From: an uncultured Cryomorphaceae bacterium
GTDB lineage: Bacteria > Bacteroidota > Bacteroidia > Flavobacteriales > Schleiferiaceae
NCBI GenBank assembly: GCA_902614915.1
Contig: CACMMX010000010.1
Location: 1 to 64,000 of the forward strand
Length of the DNA stretch: 64,000 bases
Direction of reading: 5' to 3'
The translations under genes were made by a program, and so were the position numbers. Shown one piece after another: positions 34,195 through 43,190 of this stretch (position 1 is its first letter; each line of letters opens with the position of its first letter). A model generated the notes under the pieces. The model was not told where the DNA came from. It was given only the letters and a program-made list of their open reading frames with translations, and searched no databases.

Positions 34195-36798
34195 ATGCAA
34201 TATTTCCGTAAGTCTATTTTAACCTGCTTAGTTCTGTTTTTGGTTGGATGTTCTACAACCAAAGATAAATGGGTAAACAGAAATTACCACAAAACCACTG
34301 CTCATTATAACTCCTATTTTAATGGGCTCGAGGCTTTTAATGAAGGCGTGCGCACGTTTGAGGAAAAAGAAAAATTAAACTTTGAGGAGATGCTTCCTCT
34401 ATACAACTGGCCAAATGAAAAGGAAGCGACGGCCTTATTTTCAAAGATGGACCGGGCTTTAGAAAAAAGCGCTAAAGTAATCAAAGGTCACAGCATGGTT
34501 TTTAATGGAAAACAGAAAAACCCTTTCGTGGTTAAAGCCTATTTACTTATCGCTCGAAGCCGTTATTATAAGCATGAATTTATTAAAACGTTAGAGGCCT
34601 GCGCATATATTCAGGATCAGTTTGGTAATATTGAATTCGCAGAAGAAGAGGTGTTTTGGTCAAAGTTGTTGGCTGCACATACGCACATACGTATGGGTAA
34701 CTCCTTCGCTGCAGAACCTTTGTTGAACGATAGCTACACAAAAAAACTTGCTAAAACAAGGTTACACGAAGCTCAAAAAGCATATGCTTATTACTACATA
34801 AAAACGGGGCGCTTTGAGGAGGCTCAAAATTGGGTTAGCGCAGCGTTTGAAACCGCACCAACCAAAGAGCAGAAGGTGAGACTGGCGTATATCAATGCTC
34901 AGCTTCTTGCGGAATTAGACTTAGGCTATGAGAGCGCGCTTGCGTATGAAAAAGTTCTAGAGTTACACCCGAACAACTATGATATAACATTTTCAGCTCA
35001 AATAAAACGAGCGGAAAATTTTGATGTGTTCAAGGAAGATATTGCAATTATTGAAAAGGAATTGCGAAAAATGCTTCGAGATGACAAAAACATTTCGTAC
35101 CGCGATCAAATTTATTATGTGTGGGGACTGAAGCACCTCGAATTGGAACATTTTTTGGAAGGAGAAAGCTTGTTGAGAAGGTCCATTTCCTCCTCAGTAG
35201 ATAATTACAGACAAAAAGGAAAGAGTTTTTTGCGTCTGGCAAGTCTAGAGTTTGATTTTAGAGAATTTGTAGAGGCCAAAGAGCTTTATGATAGCGCTTT
35301 GGCTGTCCTTCCTTTGGATTATCCCGGGCTTGACACTCTCGAAGAGAGGGTGTCTGTGCTCTCTGAGCTTGCCTTTCATTTCACAGAGGTTAAACTACAA
35401 GACAGCTTACAATACCTCTATACCTTAAGCGAGGAGGATATCATAATGAAGTTTGAAGATTTTATAGATCGGAAAAGGAAAAGAGAGGCAGAGGCAGCTC
35501 GATTGGCTGAAATAGCCGCATTAAATGCCGCTCAAAACGCTGTACTATCCGATGCAGGTCCAACTGCAGGCAGAGGTTCGGGTAAGTGGTATTTCTACAA
35601 TCCTGCTGTCCGATCATCCGGACTAGCGGCCTTCAAAAAGTCATGGGGTGAGCGAGAACTAGAAGACCATTGGAGGCAAATAGACAAACCTGTTGACGGC
35701 TTTAATAAAGAAGATATATCACAATTTAATTCGGACACCACAACAATAGAAGAGGCTGCCCCTTTACCTGTTGATGATAGTAGTTTAGAGTATTATCTAG
35801 CACGATTATTAAAATCTGATAAAGACCTTACAAAAAGCCTCCAAAAGGAAGCGGAAGCATTGGCAGAGCTTGGGTTTGTATATAAAGATGGATTGAATGA
35901 TTTACGCGCTGCAGAAGAGGTATGGGACAGGTATTTGTTGAGTTTTAGTGCTGAGCCATTAACAGCCAAGGTATATTATGGAAAATATTTGCTTTACGCT
36001 CAACAACGAGATAATCAGAACCAAGAGAAGGCTAAAAACAAATTATTGAATGATTTTGAATACAGTCCCTACGCAGCATTAGTTCGTGGTGGTGTTATGG
36101 GTCCAGAAATACCGCAAAAAGAACAGATGGCGTATAACAAGGCCTTTGAAGCTTTTGTTGAAGGACAACCAAATCAAACTGGTTTATTTTTAGATGTTTT
36201 TGAATCAACTTTTCCTAATAGCGTGTTAATGTCTAAATCAGCTCTTTTAAGGGCGTATTTATTTGGTCTTGAAGAAAAACAGGCAGAGGTTTTATCCCAG
36301 TTGGGATTGATAATCAAGAACTTTCAGGGCACGGAGGAAGCAGCAAAAGCAGCCCAAATATTAGCACTATTCAAGGACGATAAATCCAACGAGGAGAACA
36401 CTAAAGGCTTTGGTGATTTAAAAGTGCAGGTTGTTGAATTTGAACAGCTTCCAAAAGCTCCCCACAAAGTGGTTATTGTTGTTCCAGCTGAGAATGTGAA
36501 AATTAATGAGATGAGGAATGCTTTGGCCGATTTTAATAAAGCTAATTTTAAGTTTGAGAACCTCAGAATACAAAATATTTTTTACGATCAAAACACTCAG
36601 TTGGTTATTGTGAGTGGTTTCCGGTCTAAGAATAAGGCAGTTATATATTTAAATAGCTTTGATTCGCTTGGGGCAAATGTGAAGCAGTTTTATCCAGTTA
36701 ATTTGAGCGAGGTTTTTTACATAAATAATCCGAACTTTGGAAAAGTTTATAGAGACAAAGTTCTCAAAGATTATGTACGTTATTTTAAACAGCAATGA
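34195..36798 (+). CDS. sprE: Gliding motility / type IX secretion lipoprotein SprE (PorW)
   Basis: TPR-rich outer-membrane-associated lipoprotein, 867 residues, close to the F. johnsoniae SprE length. The lipobox is LVGCSTT (Cys 19), followed by the telling YHKTTAHYNSYFNGLEAFNEG. Several helical-repeat segments follow. In known systems SprE/PorW links the type IX secretion machinery to its periplasmic partners and is needed for secretion and gliding. Its last bases overlap the bactofilin gene by ATGA, so surface secretion and cytoskeleton genes may be co-expressed. Confidence 0.87.
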   Translation: MQYFRKSILTCLVLFLVGCSTTKDKWVNRNYHKTTAHYNSYFNGLEAFNEGVRTFEEKEKLNFEEMLPLYNWPNEKEATALFSKMDRALEKSAKVIKGHSMVFNGKQKNPFVVKAYLLIARSRYYKHEFIKTLEACAYIQDQFGNIEFAEEEVFWSKLLAAHTHIRMGNSFAAEPLLNDSYTKKLAKTRLHEAQKAYAYYYIKTGRFEEAQNWVSAAFETAPTKEQKVRLAYINAQLLAELDLGYESALAYEKVLELHPNNYDITFSAQIKRAENFDVFKEDIAIIEKELRKMLRDDKNISYRDQIYYVWGLKHLELEHFLEGESLLRRSISSSVDNYRQKGKSFLRLASLEFDFREFVEAKELYDSALAVLPLDYPGLDTLEERVSVLSELAFHFTEVKLQDSLQYLYTLSEEDIIMKFEDFIDRKRKREAEAARLAEIAALNAAQNAVLSDAGPTAGRGSGKWYFYNPAVRSSGLAAFKKSWGERELEDHWRQIDKPVDGFNKEDISQFNSDTTTIEEAAPLPVDDSSLEYYLARLLKSDKDLTKSLQKEAEALAELGFVYKDGLNDLRAAEEVWDRYLLSFSAEPLTAKVYYGKYLLYAQQRDNQNQEKAKNKLLNDFEYSPYAALVRGGVMGPEIPQKEQMAYNKAFEAFVEGQPNQTGLFLDVFESTFPNSVLMSKSALLRAYLFGLEEKQAEVLSQLGLIIKNFQGTEEAAKAAQILALFKDDKSNEENTKGFGDLKVQVVEFEQLPKAPHKVVIVVPAENVKINEMRNALADFNKANFKFENLRIQNIFYDQNTQLVIVSGFRSKNKAVIYLNSFDSLGANVKQFYPVNLSEVFYINNPNFGKVYRDKVLKDYVRYFKQQ

Positions 36799-37193
36799 TT
36801 TCATCTTCTAAAAAAACGCAAGAACAAGCCCAAGCTTCTAATAGAGTTTTAACAGGAACGTATATTCAAGGAGACGTTCAAACAGATGGAGACATACGCG
36901 TTGACGGTTCAGTTATGGGTAATATGAAAGTAAGAGGTAAACTTGTAATTGGCCAACAAGGAATTATCGAAGGCGAAGTCGAGTGTAAAAACGCTTCAAT
37001 AGCTGGTGCCTTAAAAGGCACCCTTAAAGTTGCTCATAGCATGTCTTTGTCCGCGACCGCAAATATTGAGGGAAATGTTCACACTGAGAAGCTTTCTATT
37101 GAACTAGGCGCCTCCATCAACGGTGCGGTTACCATGGGTACAGTAATGAAAAAAGTAGAGGTAAACATAAAAGAGTCTTCAATAACAGCCTAA
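36795..37193 (+). CDS. Bactofilin (polymer-forming cytoskeletal protein)
   Basis: A 132-residue bactofilin. Short flexible ends surround a beta-helix repeat core (GDVQTDGDIRVDGSVMGN, IIEGEVECKNASIAGALKG). Bactofilins self-assemble into filaments that position envelope enzymes. It overlaps sprE by four bases upstream and lies 14 bases before the AtpZ/AtpI-like gene. In Flavobacteriales a bactofilin gene often stands just before the ATP synthase genes. Confidence 0.92.
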   Translation: MISSSKKTQEQAQASNRVLTGTYIQGDVQTDGDIRVDGSVMGNMKVRGKLVIGQQGIIEGEVECKNASIAGALKGTLKVAHSMSLSATANIEGNVHTEKLSIELGASINGAVTMGTVMKKVEVNIKESSITA

Positions 37194-37207
37194 CAAGACA
37201 CGTTGTA

Positions 37208-37420
37208 GTGCCAAAGGAAAACTCTAAAATGGACAATAAATTCTTGCGTTTTGGCTCTTTAGGTGTTCAAATGGGGGCTCTGATTTACCTAGGCTCCGAG
37301 TTAGGTAAATATTTAGACCATAAATACCCTTCTGAGAATAACTGGTATACTATTTTATGTGTTCTTGCAACAGTGGGCATATCCTTTTATCAACTGATAA
37401 AAAAAATGCCAAAAGACTAA
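37208..37420 (+). CDS. AtpZ/AtpI-like ATP synthase assembly membrane protein
   Basis: A 70-residue protein with two membrane helices (FLRFGSLGVQMGALIYLGS; WYTILCVLATVGISFY). This is the small F0 gene 1 type that often begins ATP synthase operons and may help c-ring assembly or ion uptake. The start is GTG 37208; ATG 37229 is an alternative that removes seven residues. It is followed after four bases by another membrane gene. Confidence 0.82.
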   Translation: MPKENSKMDNKFLRFGSLGVQMGALIYLGSELGKYLDHKYPSENNWYTILCVLATVGISFYQLIKKMPKD

Positions 37421-37424
37421 GCGC

Positions 37425-37802
37425 ATGATAAAACAGGTTCGTCAATTTTATCAGTACCTGTTCATTGTTGCCGTAATTGGCTGGCAATTTCAATCATATA
37501 TCATGCAGCTTCCTATGGATGGACTTTTGGGCACGTCCTATCTATTGAATTACATGATGGCTGCAGCTATTTTTGTAACTCTTTTAAAGCTCAAAAACAA
37601 ACATGTAGACAAATTGGGGTTCATTTCACTCGTAGGGACGCTAATTAAGTTTGTTCTCTTTTTCTTAATTTTTGATCCATTGTTTAAGGAGGACGGCGAA
37701 ACAACAAGTAGTGAATTCGCGATTTTTTTTATCCCTTACGTGTGTGCTACAATTATTGAAACGGTGTTTTTAGTGCGCATATTAAACCGACAAATAAACT
37801 AG
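37425..37802 (+). CDS. Hypothetical four-helix membrane protein preceding atpB
   Basis: A 125-residue protein with four predicted membrane helices (about 8-25, 37-55, 65-85, 98-118). It lies in the place of atpI in Flavobacteriales ATP synthase regions, so an assembly role is inferred from position. Sequence similarity to E. coli AtpI is not visible. Confidence 0.75.
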   Translation: MIKQVRQFYQYLFIVAVIGWQFQSYIMQLPMDGLLGTSYLLNYMMAAAIFVTLLKLKNKHVDKLGFISLVGTLIKFVLFFLIFDPLFKEDGETTSSEFAIFFIPYVCATIIETVFLVRILNRQIN

Positions 37803-37927
37803 ACCAATTACTTGCCCGCGCCCAATTTAATCTCGTGTTTAATCAACTATTTAGCAGCCTTTTAGAAGGTGTTAATTATAACCATAAATAATAGCGTGTA
37901 ATTTTTCACGGCGTCGACTTTCTGTAT

Positions 37928-37935
37928 TAGATTTG
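37928..37935 (+). promoter_or_regulatory. -7 element before atpB
   Basis: TAGATTTG fits TAnnTTTG, 38 bases before the atpB ATG. No TTG at the ideal distance upstream was found (the region reads TTTTTCACG). It could start a separate atpBEFHAG transcript. Confidence 0.45.
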
Positions 37936-37972
37936 CAGCGTTTTTAAGCCGCTAAAATTCCGGAAACGGAAA

Positions 37973-39118
37973 ATGCAGAATTGTATGATTACAAACTTTA
38001 AAGCCTTTTGGGCCTTATTAGGGTTCATGTTCGTCACTTCATCAGCGGTTGCTCAAGACCACGGCCATGAAGCTCATAACGAAGCAGCTCACCATGAAGA
38101 AGTTGCTCATAACGACTCTCATCAACCTGCAGCACACAAGGAAGAAGATTCCGAAACAGACATCAAAGCGGTTATTAAAGAAACCATAGACCACCACCTT
38201 GCGGATTCGTATGACTTTCATATTACGGACGGTATTGGATTTCCTCTTCCCGTAATCCTTTTTGACAATGGTCTCAAAGTTTTCAGCTCCACGAAGCTCA
38301 ATCATGGTCATGAAGTAGCTAGTATAGATGGAGATAATTACGTCTTACATCACGACAAAATTTATAAGGCTCTTTCCACAGATATCCATACGGCATTAGA
38401 TTATGATGATCACCATCATGTTACAAATGAGAAGCCTCTTGACTTTTCCATCACCAAAAACGTCTTCATGATTTTGGTGATGGCGATTTTCATGTTTTTC
38501 TTATTCAGCGGAATTGCTAAATCGTACAAAACAAGTCTAAAACCACAAAAAGCGGGTAAGTTTTTGGAGCCTATTATTATTTACGTACGAGATGAAATCG
38601 CAATACCGAATATTGGAGAAAAGCATTACAAGAAGTACATGAGTTATTTGCTCACGGTATTTTTCTTCATTTGGTTCTTAAACTTAGCCGGAATGACCCC
38701 TCTAGGCATCAATGTTACGGGAAACATTGCCATTACTTTTTCGCTGGCCTTGATGACATTTATCATCACACAGGTTTCCGGTAAAAAAGATTATTGGATG
38801 CACATCTTTTGGATGCCTGGAGTGCCGGTAGTTTTAAAGCCTATAATGGCCATTATAGAATTGATAGGCCTGTTTGTAAAACCATTTTCTTTAATGATTC
38901 GTTTGTACGCGAATATGCTTGCGGGCCACGTAGTGCTCATGAGTATTATCGGTTTGATTTTTGTTTTTGGCAAGTGGGTTATTTCGCCGGCATTTTTTGG
39001 TTTAACCCTTGTTTTGTCTTTGTTGGAGCTGTTGGTGGCAGCACTGCAAGCATATATTTTTACCATGTTGGCTGCATTGTATTTTGGTTCTGCAGTGGAA
39101 GAACATGCCCACCATTAA
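37973..39118 (+). CDS. atpB: ATP synthase F0 subunit a
   Basis: Proton channel subunit of F1Fo ATP synthase, 381 residues. It has a signal peptide (ending SSAVAQ) and a large periplasmic domain very rich in His and acidic residues (about 30-150), as in many Bacteroidota. C-terminal membrane helices hold the essential Arg in LMIRLYANMLAGH. The cluster order is B-E-F-H-A-G; beta and epsilon genes are absent here, as is usual in this phylum. The His-rich region could bind metal ions, but no role is established. Confidence 0.95.
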   Translation: MQNCMITNFKAFWALLGFMFVTSSAVAQDHGHEAHNEAAHHEEVAHNDSHQPAAHKEEDSETDIKAVIKETIDHHLADSYDFHITDGIGFPLPVILFDNGLKVFSSTKLNHGHEVASIDGDNYVLHHDKIYKALSTDIHTALDYDDHHHVTNEKPLDFSITKNVFMILVMAIFMFFLFSGIAKSYKTSLKPQKAGKFLEPIIIYVRDEIAIPNIGEKHYKKYMSYLLTVFFFIWFLNLAGMTPLGINVTGNIAITFSLALMTFIITQVSGKKDYWMHIFWMPGVPVVLKPIMAIIELIGLFVKPFSLMIRLYANMLAGHVVLMSIIGLIFVFGKWVISPAFFGLTLVLSLLELLVAALQAYIFTMLAALYFGSAVEEHAHH

Positions 39119-39147
39119 AATTGAGTATTAATTAAATTATATATACT

Positions 39148-39339
39148 ATGGAAATTCCTGAAATTGTAGGTGCTGGTTTGATTGTCATTGGTGCTGGTTT
39201 AGGTATCGGTAGAATTGGAGGATCAGCTATGGAAGCGATTGCTCGTCAGCCAGAAGCTACTGCTAAAATTCAAACAGCGATGCTAATTGCAGCTGCACTA
39301 ATCGAGGGTATTGGTTTTGCTGCGCTTTTTGCGAAGTAA
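39148..39339 (+). CDS. atpE: ATP synthase F0 subunit c
   Basis: Rotor-ring subunit of 63 residues with two membrane helices and the polar loop RQPEA. The ion-binding carboxylate is Glu 53 in ALIEGIGFAA. It lacks the Gln and Glu-Ser pair of sodium-driven rings, so proton coupling is expected. The protein is short for the family. A strong hairpin follows, before atpF. Confidence 0.95.
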   Translation: MEIPEIVGAGLIVIGAGLGIGRIGGSAMEAIARQPEATAKIQTAMLIAAALIEGIGFAALFAK

Positions 39340-39356
39340 CGAATTGGTTAAGGAAA

Positions 39357-39388
39357 GCACGACGATTGGTCGTGCCTCCCTTTTCTTC
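39357..39388 (+). promoter_or_regulatory. Intercistronic hairpin between atpE and atpF
   Basis: GCACGAC (39357-39363) and GTCGTGC (39369-39375) form a perfect 7-bp GC-rich stem on a five-base loop, followed by a pyrimidine stretch with TTTTCTTCTT. It sits 18 bases after atpE. It may act as a partial terminator or an mRNA-stabilising end that raises subunit c relative to downstream subunits. Confidence 0.6.
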
Positions 39389-39424
39389 TTCCCAAGTTGT
39401 ATAATTTGATTTTAATCAAAGCAT

Positions 39425-39925
39425 ATGGATAAGTTAATCAATGATTTTTCGGTCGGGCTATTCTTCTGGCAAACGCTCGTTTTTGTTACGCTCATTTTAG
39501 TTCTCAGACGTTTTGCTTGGAAGCCCATACTCAACGCTGTTAATGAAAGAGAGGAGTCTATTGAAGGTGCTCTTAAGGCTGCAGAAAAGGCTCGTGAAGA
39601 AATGGCTTCTTTGCAAGCGAGCAACGAAGCAATCATGAAAGAAGCACGAGAGGAGCGTGAGCGAATTTTAAAAGAAGCTCGCGACATGAAAAACAGCATT
39701 GTTGCAGAAGCTAAAGAGCGTGCGGTTGCGGAGGCAGATAAAACCATCACTGCTGCAAAAGCCACAATCGAGTCTGAAAAAGCGGCTGCGATTGCAGAAT
39801 TAAAAAATCAAGCCGCTACGTTGAGTATTGAGGTTGCAGAAAAAGTTCTGGGTCAGGAATTGAGTACCAAGAACAAGCAAGCGGAAATGATCAGCAAGAT
39901 GATTGATGAAGTAAAAATCAATTAA
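39425..39925 (+). CDS. atpF: ATP synthase F0 subunit b
   Basis: Peripheral stalk subunit, 166 residues. One N-terminal membrane helix (about 9-27, VGLFFWQTLVFVTLILVL) is followed by a long Ala/Glu/Lys-rich coiled coil (about 35-135) and a short end that binds the delta subunit. Length and layout are normal. The gene starts 85 bases after atpE, across the hairpin, and is nine bases from atpH. Confidence 0.95.
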   Translation: MDKLINDFSVGLFFWQTLVFVTLILVLRRFAWKPILNAVNEREESIEGALKAAEKAREEMASLQASNEAIMKEAREERERILKEARDMKNSIVAEAKERAVAEADKTITAAKATIESEKAAAIAELKNQAATLSIEVAEKVLGQELSTKNKQAEMISKMIDEVKIN

Positions 39926-39934
39926 GAATAGGGT

Positions 39935-40492
39935 ATGAACTATCCAAGAGTTGCTTCCCGTTATAGCAAAGCGCTGCTTGAACTAGCTGTTGAGATGAAG
40001 CAGTTGGACAAAGTGAGTGAAGATGTGGCCACAATGAAAAAAGCTATTACAGGTTCTCGAGACCTAGAGTTATTATTGGCGAGCCCCATTGTAAAAACGG
40101 ACAAGAAACAGACCATCTTAAATGAAGTGTTCAAAAACGCGTTTTCGCCCATTTTTGAAGGCTTTGTCTCTTTGATAACAAAAAACGGTCGAGAATCAGT
40201 TTTGGTTTCAATTTGTGAAAAGTTTGAAAAGGACGTTCTTGAGTACAAGGGGATTGTTGAAGCCCAAATTACTACAGCGGTTTCTTTGAGCAACGCAGAC
40301 AAAACAAAACTAATCAAATCACTAAAAGCCCAGTTAGGCAAGGAAGTGACTCTTAGCGAACGAGTAGATGCATCCACCATTGGAGGTATGAAACTTTTTG
40401 TTGGGGGATATCAAATAGATAACACGGTTTCAGGAAAGCTTAGGGCATTGAGAAACCAATTAATTGACAAGTCTTACGAGGCAAAACTTTAA
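39935..40492 (+). CDS. atpH: ATP synthase F1 subunit delta
   Basis: Stator subunit connecting F1 to subunit b, 185 residues. The N-terminal helical bundle begins NYPRVASRYSKALLELA, and the C-terminal ASTIGGMKLFVGGYQID is the family signature. It lies between atpF and atpA with short spacers. No unusual features. Confidence 0.94.
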   Translation: MNYPRVASRYSKALLELAVEMKQLDKVSEDVATMKKAITGSRDLELLLASPIVKTDKKQTILNEVFKNAFSPIFEGFVSLITKNGRESVLVSICEKFEKDVLEYKGIVEAQITTAVSLSNADKTKLIKSLKAQLGKEVTLSERVDASTIGGMKLFVGGYQIDNTVSGKLRALRNQLIDKSYEAKL

Positions 40493-40520
40493 GAAAAACA
40501 AAGCCTTAATATAAAATATC

Positions 40521-42101
40521 ATGGCAGAAGTAAATCCAGCTGAAATTTCAGCAATTCTCAAGCAACAACTCTCAGGTATGGCGTCAAGTGCCGACCTCCA
40601 AGAGGTAGGTACCGTTTTAGAGGTAGGTGACGGTATTGCCCGCGCTTACGGTCTAACGAACGCTCAATCGGGTGAGTTGGTAGAATTTGAAAGCGGTCAA
40701 AAAGGTATTGTGTTAAACCTTGAAGAAGACAATGTAGGTATAGTATTGCTTGCTCCGTCAACAGACATCAAGGAGGGCTCTACAGTTAAACGAACAAATA
40801 CCATTGCATCAATTAATGTTGGTGAAGGAATGGTAGGTCGCGTTGTGGACACTTTAGGGAAACCAATTGACGGTAAAGGACCTATAGAAGGCGAAACTTA
40901 CGAAATGCCTTTGGAGCGCAAGGCGCCAGGTGTAATTTTCCGTCAACCGGTAAACGAGCCATTACAGACAGGTATAAAGTCTATTGATGCAATGATTCCT
41001 ATTGGTCGAGGTCAACGGGAATTGATTATTGGTGACCGCCAAACGGGAAAAACGACAGTGGCTATCGATACCATAATCAATCAAAAAGAATTTTTTGATA
41101 AAGGCGAGCCGGTTTATTGTATTTATGTGGCTGTGGGCCAAAAAGGTTCAACAGTTGCCGGTATAGCAAAGACTCTTGAAGACGCAGGGGCTTTACAATA
41201 CACAACCATTGTGGCGGCTAATGCTTCAGATCCAGCGCCAATGCAGTTTTATGCTCCATTTGCAGGAGCTGCAATAGGCGAGTACTTCCGTGACACAGGT
41301 CGCCCGGGTCTAATTATATACGACGATTTATCAAAGCAGGCGGTTGCCTATAGAGAAGTTTCCCTTCTTTTACGCCGACCACCTGGTCGTGAAGCATATC
41401 CAGGAGATGTATTCTATTTGCACTCAAGGTTACTTGAGCGTGCAGCAAAGGTGATTGCAGATGATACCATAGCGTCTCAAATGAACGACCTTCCTGAATC
41501 TTTGAAAAGCAAGGTGAAAGGTGGAGGGTCATTGACGGCTTTGCCAATTATTGAAACACAAGCAGGTGACGTATCTGCATATATTCCTACAAACGTAATT
41601 TCTATTACGGATGGTCAAATTTTCCTTGAAGCTGATTTATTCAATTCAGGGGTAAGACCTGCCATTAACGTTGGTATATCTGTTTCGCGAGTTGGAGGGT
41701 CTGCTCAGATTAAGCCAATGAAAAAGGTATCGGGAACACTGAAGCTTGATCAAGCACAGTTCCGAGAGCTAGAAGCCTTCGCTAAGTTTGGATCTGACCT
41801 TGATGCGGCAACAATGGCTGTAATTAATAAAGGTCAGCGCAATGTGGAAATTTTGAAGCAGGGCGTGAACGCACCCATGTCAGTGGCCCATCAAGTAGCA
41901 ATTATCTACGTTGGAACTAAAGGAAAATTAAACAAGGTTCCTGTAAATAAAGTGAAAGCTTTTGAAGCTGCTTTAATTGAATATATGGAGGCAAACCAAA
42001 AAGCGTCCCTAGAAAATATTGCGGCAGGCAATTGGACTGATGCAGAGATGGGGGCGATAGAGAAATCTATTTCAGAAGTTCTGCCGGCATACGAAGAATA
42101 A
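40521..42101 (+). CDS. atpA: ATP synthase F1 subunit alpha
   Basis: Non-catalytic nucleotide-binding subunit, 526 residues. The P-loop is GDRQTGKTT (171-179); the C-terminal signature [14 protein letters not shown] and the beta-barrel N-terminus are present. The preceding gap is 28 bases and the following 47 bases. The catalytic beta subunit is not encoded in this window. Confidence 0.97.
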   Translation: MAEVNPAEISAILKQQLSGMASSADLQEVGTVLEVGDGIARAYGLTNAQSGELVEFESGQKGIVLNLEEDNVGIVLLAPSTDIKEGSTVKRTNTIASINVGEGMVGRVVDTLGKPIDGKGPIEGETYEMPLERKAPGVIFRQPVNEPLQTGIKSIDAMIPIGRGQRELIIGDRQTGKTTVAIDTIINQKEFFDKGEPVYCIYVAVGQKGSTVAGIAKTLEDAGALQYTTIVAANASDPAPMQFYAPFAGAAIGEYFRDTGRPGLIIYDDLSKQAVAYREVSLLLRRPPGREAYPGDVFYLHSRLLERAAKVIADDTIASQMNDLPESLKSKVKGGGSLTALPIIETQAGDVSAYIPTNVISITDGQIFLEADLFNSGVRPAINVGISVSRVGGSAQIKPMKKVSGTLKLDQAQFRELEAFAKFGSDLDAATMAVINKGQRNVEILKQGVNAPMSVAHQVAIIYVGTKGKLNKVPVNKVKAFEAALIEYMEANQKASLENIAAGNWTDAEMGAIEKSISEVLPAYEE

Positions 42102-42148
42102 CAATAAACTGGCTTAGGCGTCAAAACCCAAGATTAAACGTTCCCATT

Positions 42149-43000
42149 ATGGCGAATTTAAAAGAGCTAAGAAACAGAATAACTTCCATTGGTAACACAA
42201 TGAAAATCACTTCAGCAATGAAGATGGTCAGTGCTGCCAAGCTTAAGAAGGCTCAGGATGCGGTTGTGCAAATGCGCCCGTATGCCTCTAAGCTAACTGA
42301 AATTCTGCAGAAGGCCTCATCAACCTTAGATAGCGGTGAAAACGCATATGGTGAATCACGCGAAAGCAATCGGACGTGTCTTGTGGTAATCACTTCTAAC
42401 CGCGGTTTATGTGGGGCTTTCAATTCAAGCATTGTCAAACAAGCCAAGGTATACATCGCGGAGACGAGCGAAGAATTATCTATTGTAGCCATTGGAAAGA
42501 AAGCAGGAGATGCATTTAAAGATGATTCACGACTTGTTGATCGTAACATAGAATTATGGGACAACATCAACCTTGATGCGGCATCATTATATGCGGAAAA
42601 ACTAATGAAAGCATATTTGTCTGGTGAATATGACAAGGTCGTTCTTGTATATAATTCATTCCGCAATGCTGCTGTTCAAGAACCTACGGTTGAGCAGATG
42701 TTACCCGTTTCAATGGAAACAGAAGGGCCTGTTGATACCACGGAATATTTGTATGAGCCGTCAAAAACAGAAATCCTTGAGGATTTAATACCGACTTCTT
42801 TAAAGACACAGTTTTTTGCTTCTCTGCTAGATGCTAACGCATCAGAACACGGTGCCCGTATGACCGCAATGCATAAGGCAACAGATAATGCAAATGCTTT
42901 GCGCGGAGAGTTAAAGCTGGAATACAATAAGGCGCGTCAAGCGGCGATTACCAATGAAATCCTAGAAATTGTTGGTGGTGCAGATGCCCTAGCTGGCTAA
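42149..43000 (+). CDS. atpG: ATP synthase F1 subunit gamma
   Basis: Central shaft subunit, 283 residues. The N-terminal helix ELRNRITSIGNTMKITSAM and the C-terminal YNKARQAAITNEILEIVGGA form the coiled coil that turns in F1. The middle LVVITSNRGLCGAFNSS is typical. It ends the ATP synthase cluster here. A weak dyad (ACTGTTT/AAACAGT, 43089-43110) follows but lacks a T tract, so termination is unclear. Confidence 0.95.
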   Translation: MANLKELRNRITSIGNTMKITSAMKMVSAAKLKKAQDAVVQMRPYASKLTEILQKASSTLDSGENAYGESRESNRTCLVVITSNRGLCGAFNSSIVKQAKVYIAETSEELSIVAIGKKAGDAFKDDSRLVDRNIELWDNINLDAASLYAEKLMKAYLSGEYDKVVLVYNSFRNAAVQEPTVEQMLPVSMETEGPVDTTEYLYEPSKTEILEDLIPTSLKTQFFASLLDANASEHGARMTAMHKATDNANALRGELKLEYNKARQAAITNEILEIVGGADALAG

Positions 43001-43190
43001 TAGCGTATGACATAGGTTAAAATCTTGAATGCCGGATGCTTACCAAGCACGAGGAGGTTTTCGACTTTCCTATGGCCATAACTCAATTACTGTTTAGCAA
43101 GGAAAACAGTTTACTGGGCCAGTCTTAGAAAAAGTTTTATAAAATATTGGGATTTTCTTACCTCTCTTCATGAAAGCGTTAAATTAGAAT

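Noticed and set aside
42253-42666. Leftward open frame (137 codons) inside atpG
   Set aside because: It is antisense to a complete ATP synthase gamma gene and shows no domain or signal.
39148-43000. Absence of atpD and atpC taken as an operon break
   Set aside because: Separate location of beta and epsilon genes is usual in Bacteroidota, so it is not a finding.
43089-43110. ACTGTTT/AAACAGT dyad after atpG as a terminator
   Set aside because: It has only two T after the stem and an AT-rich stem, too weak for a feature call.
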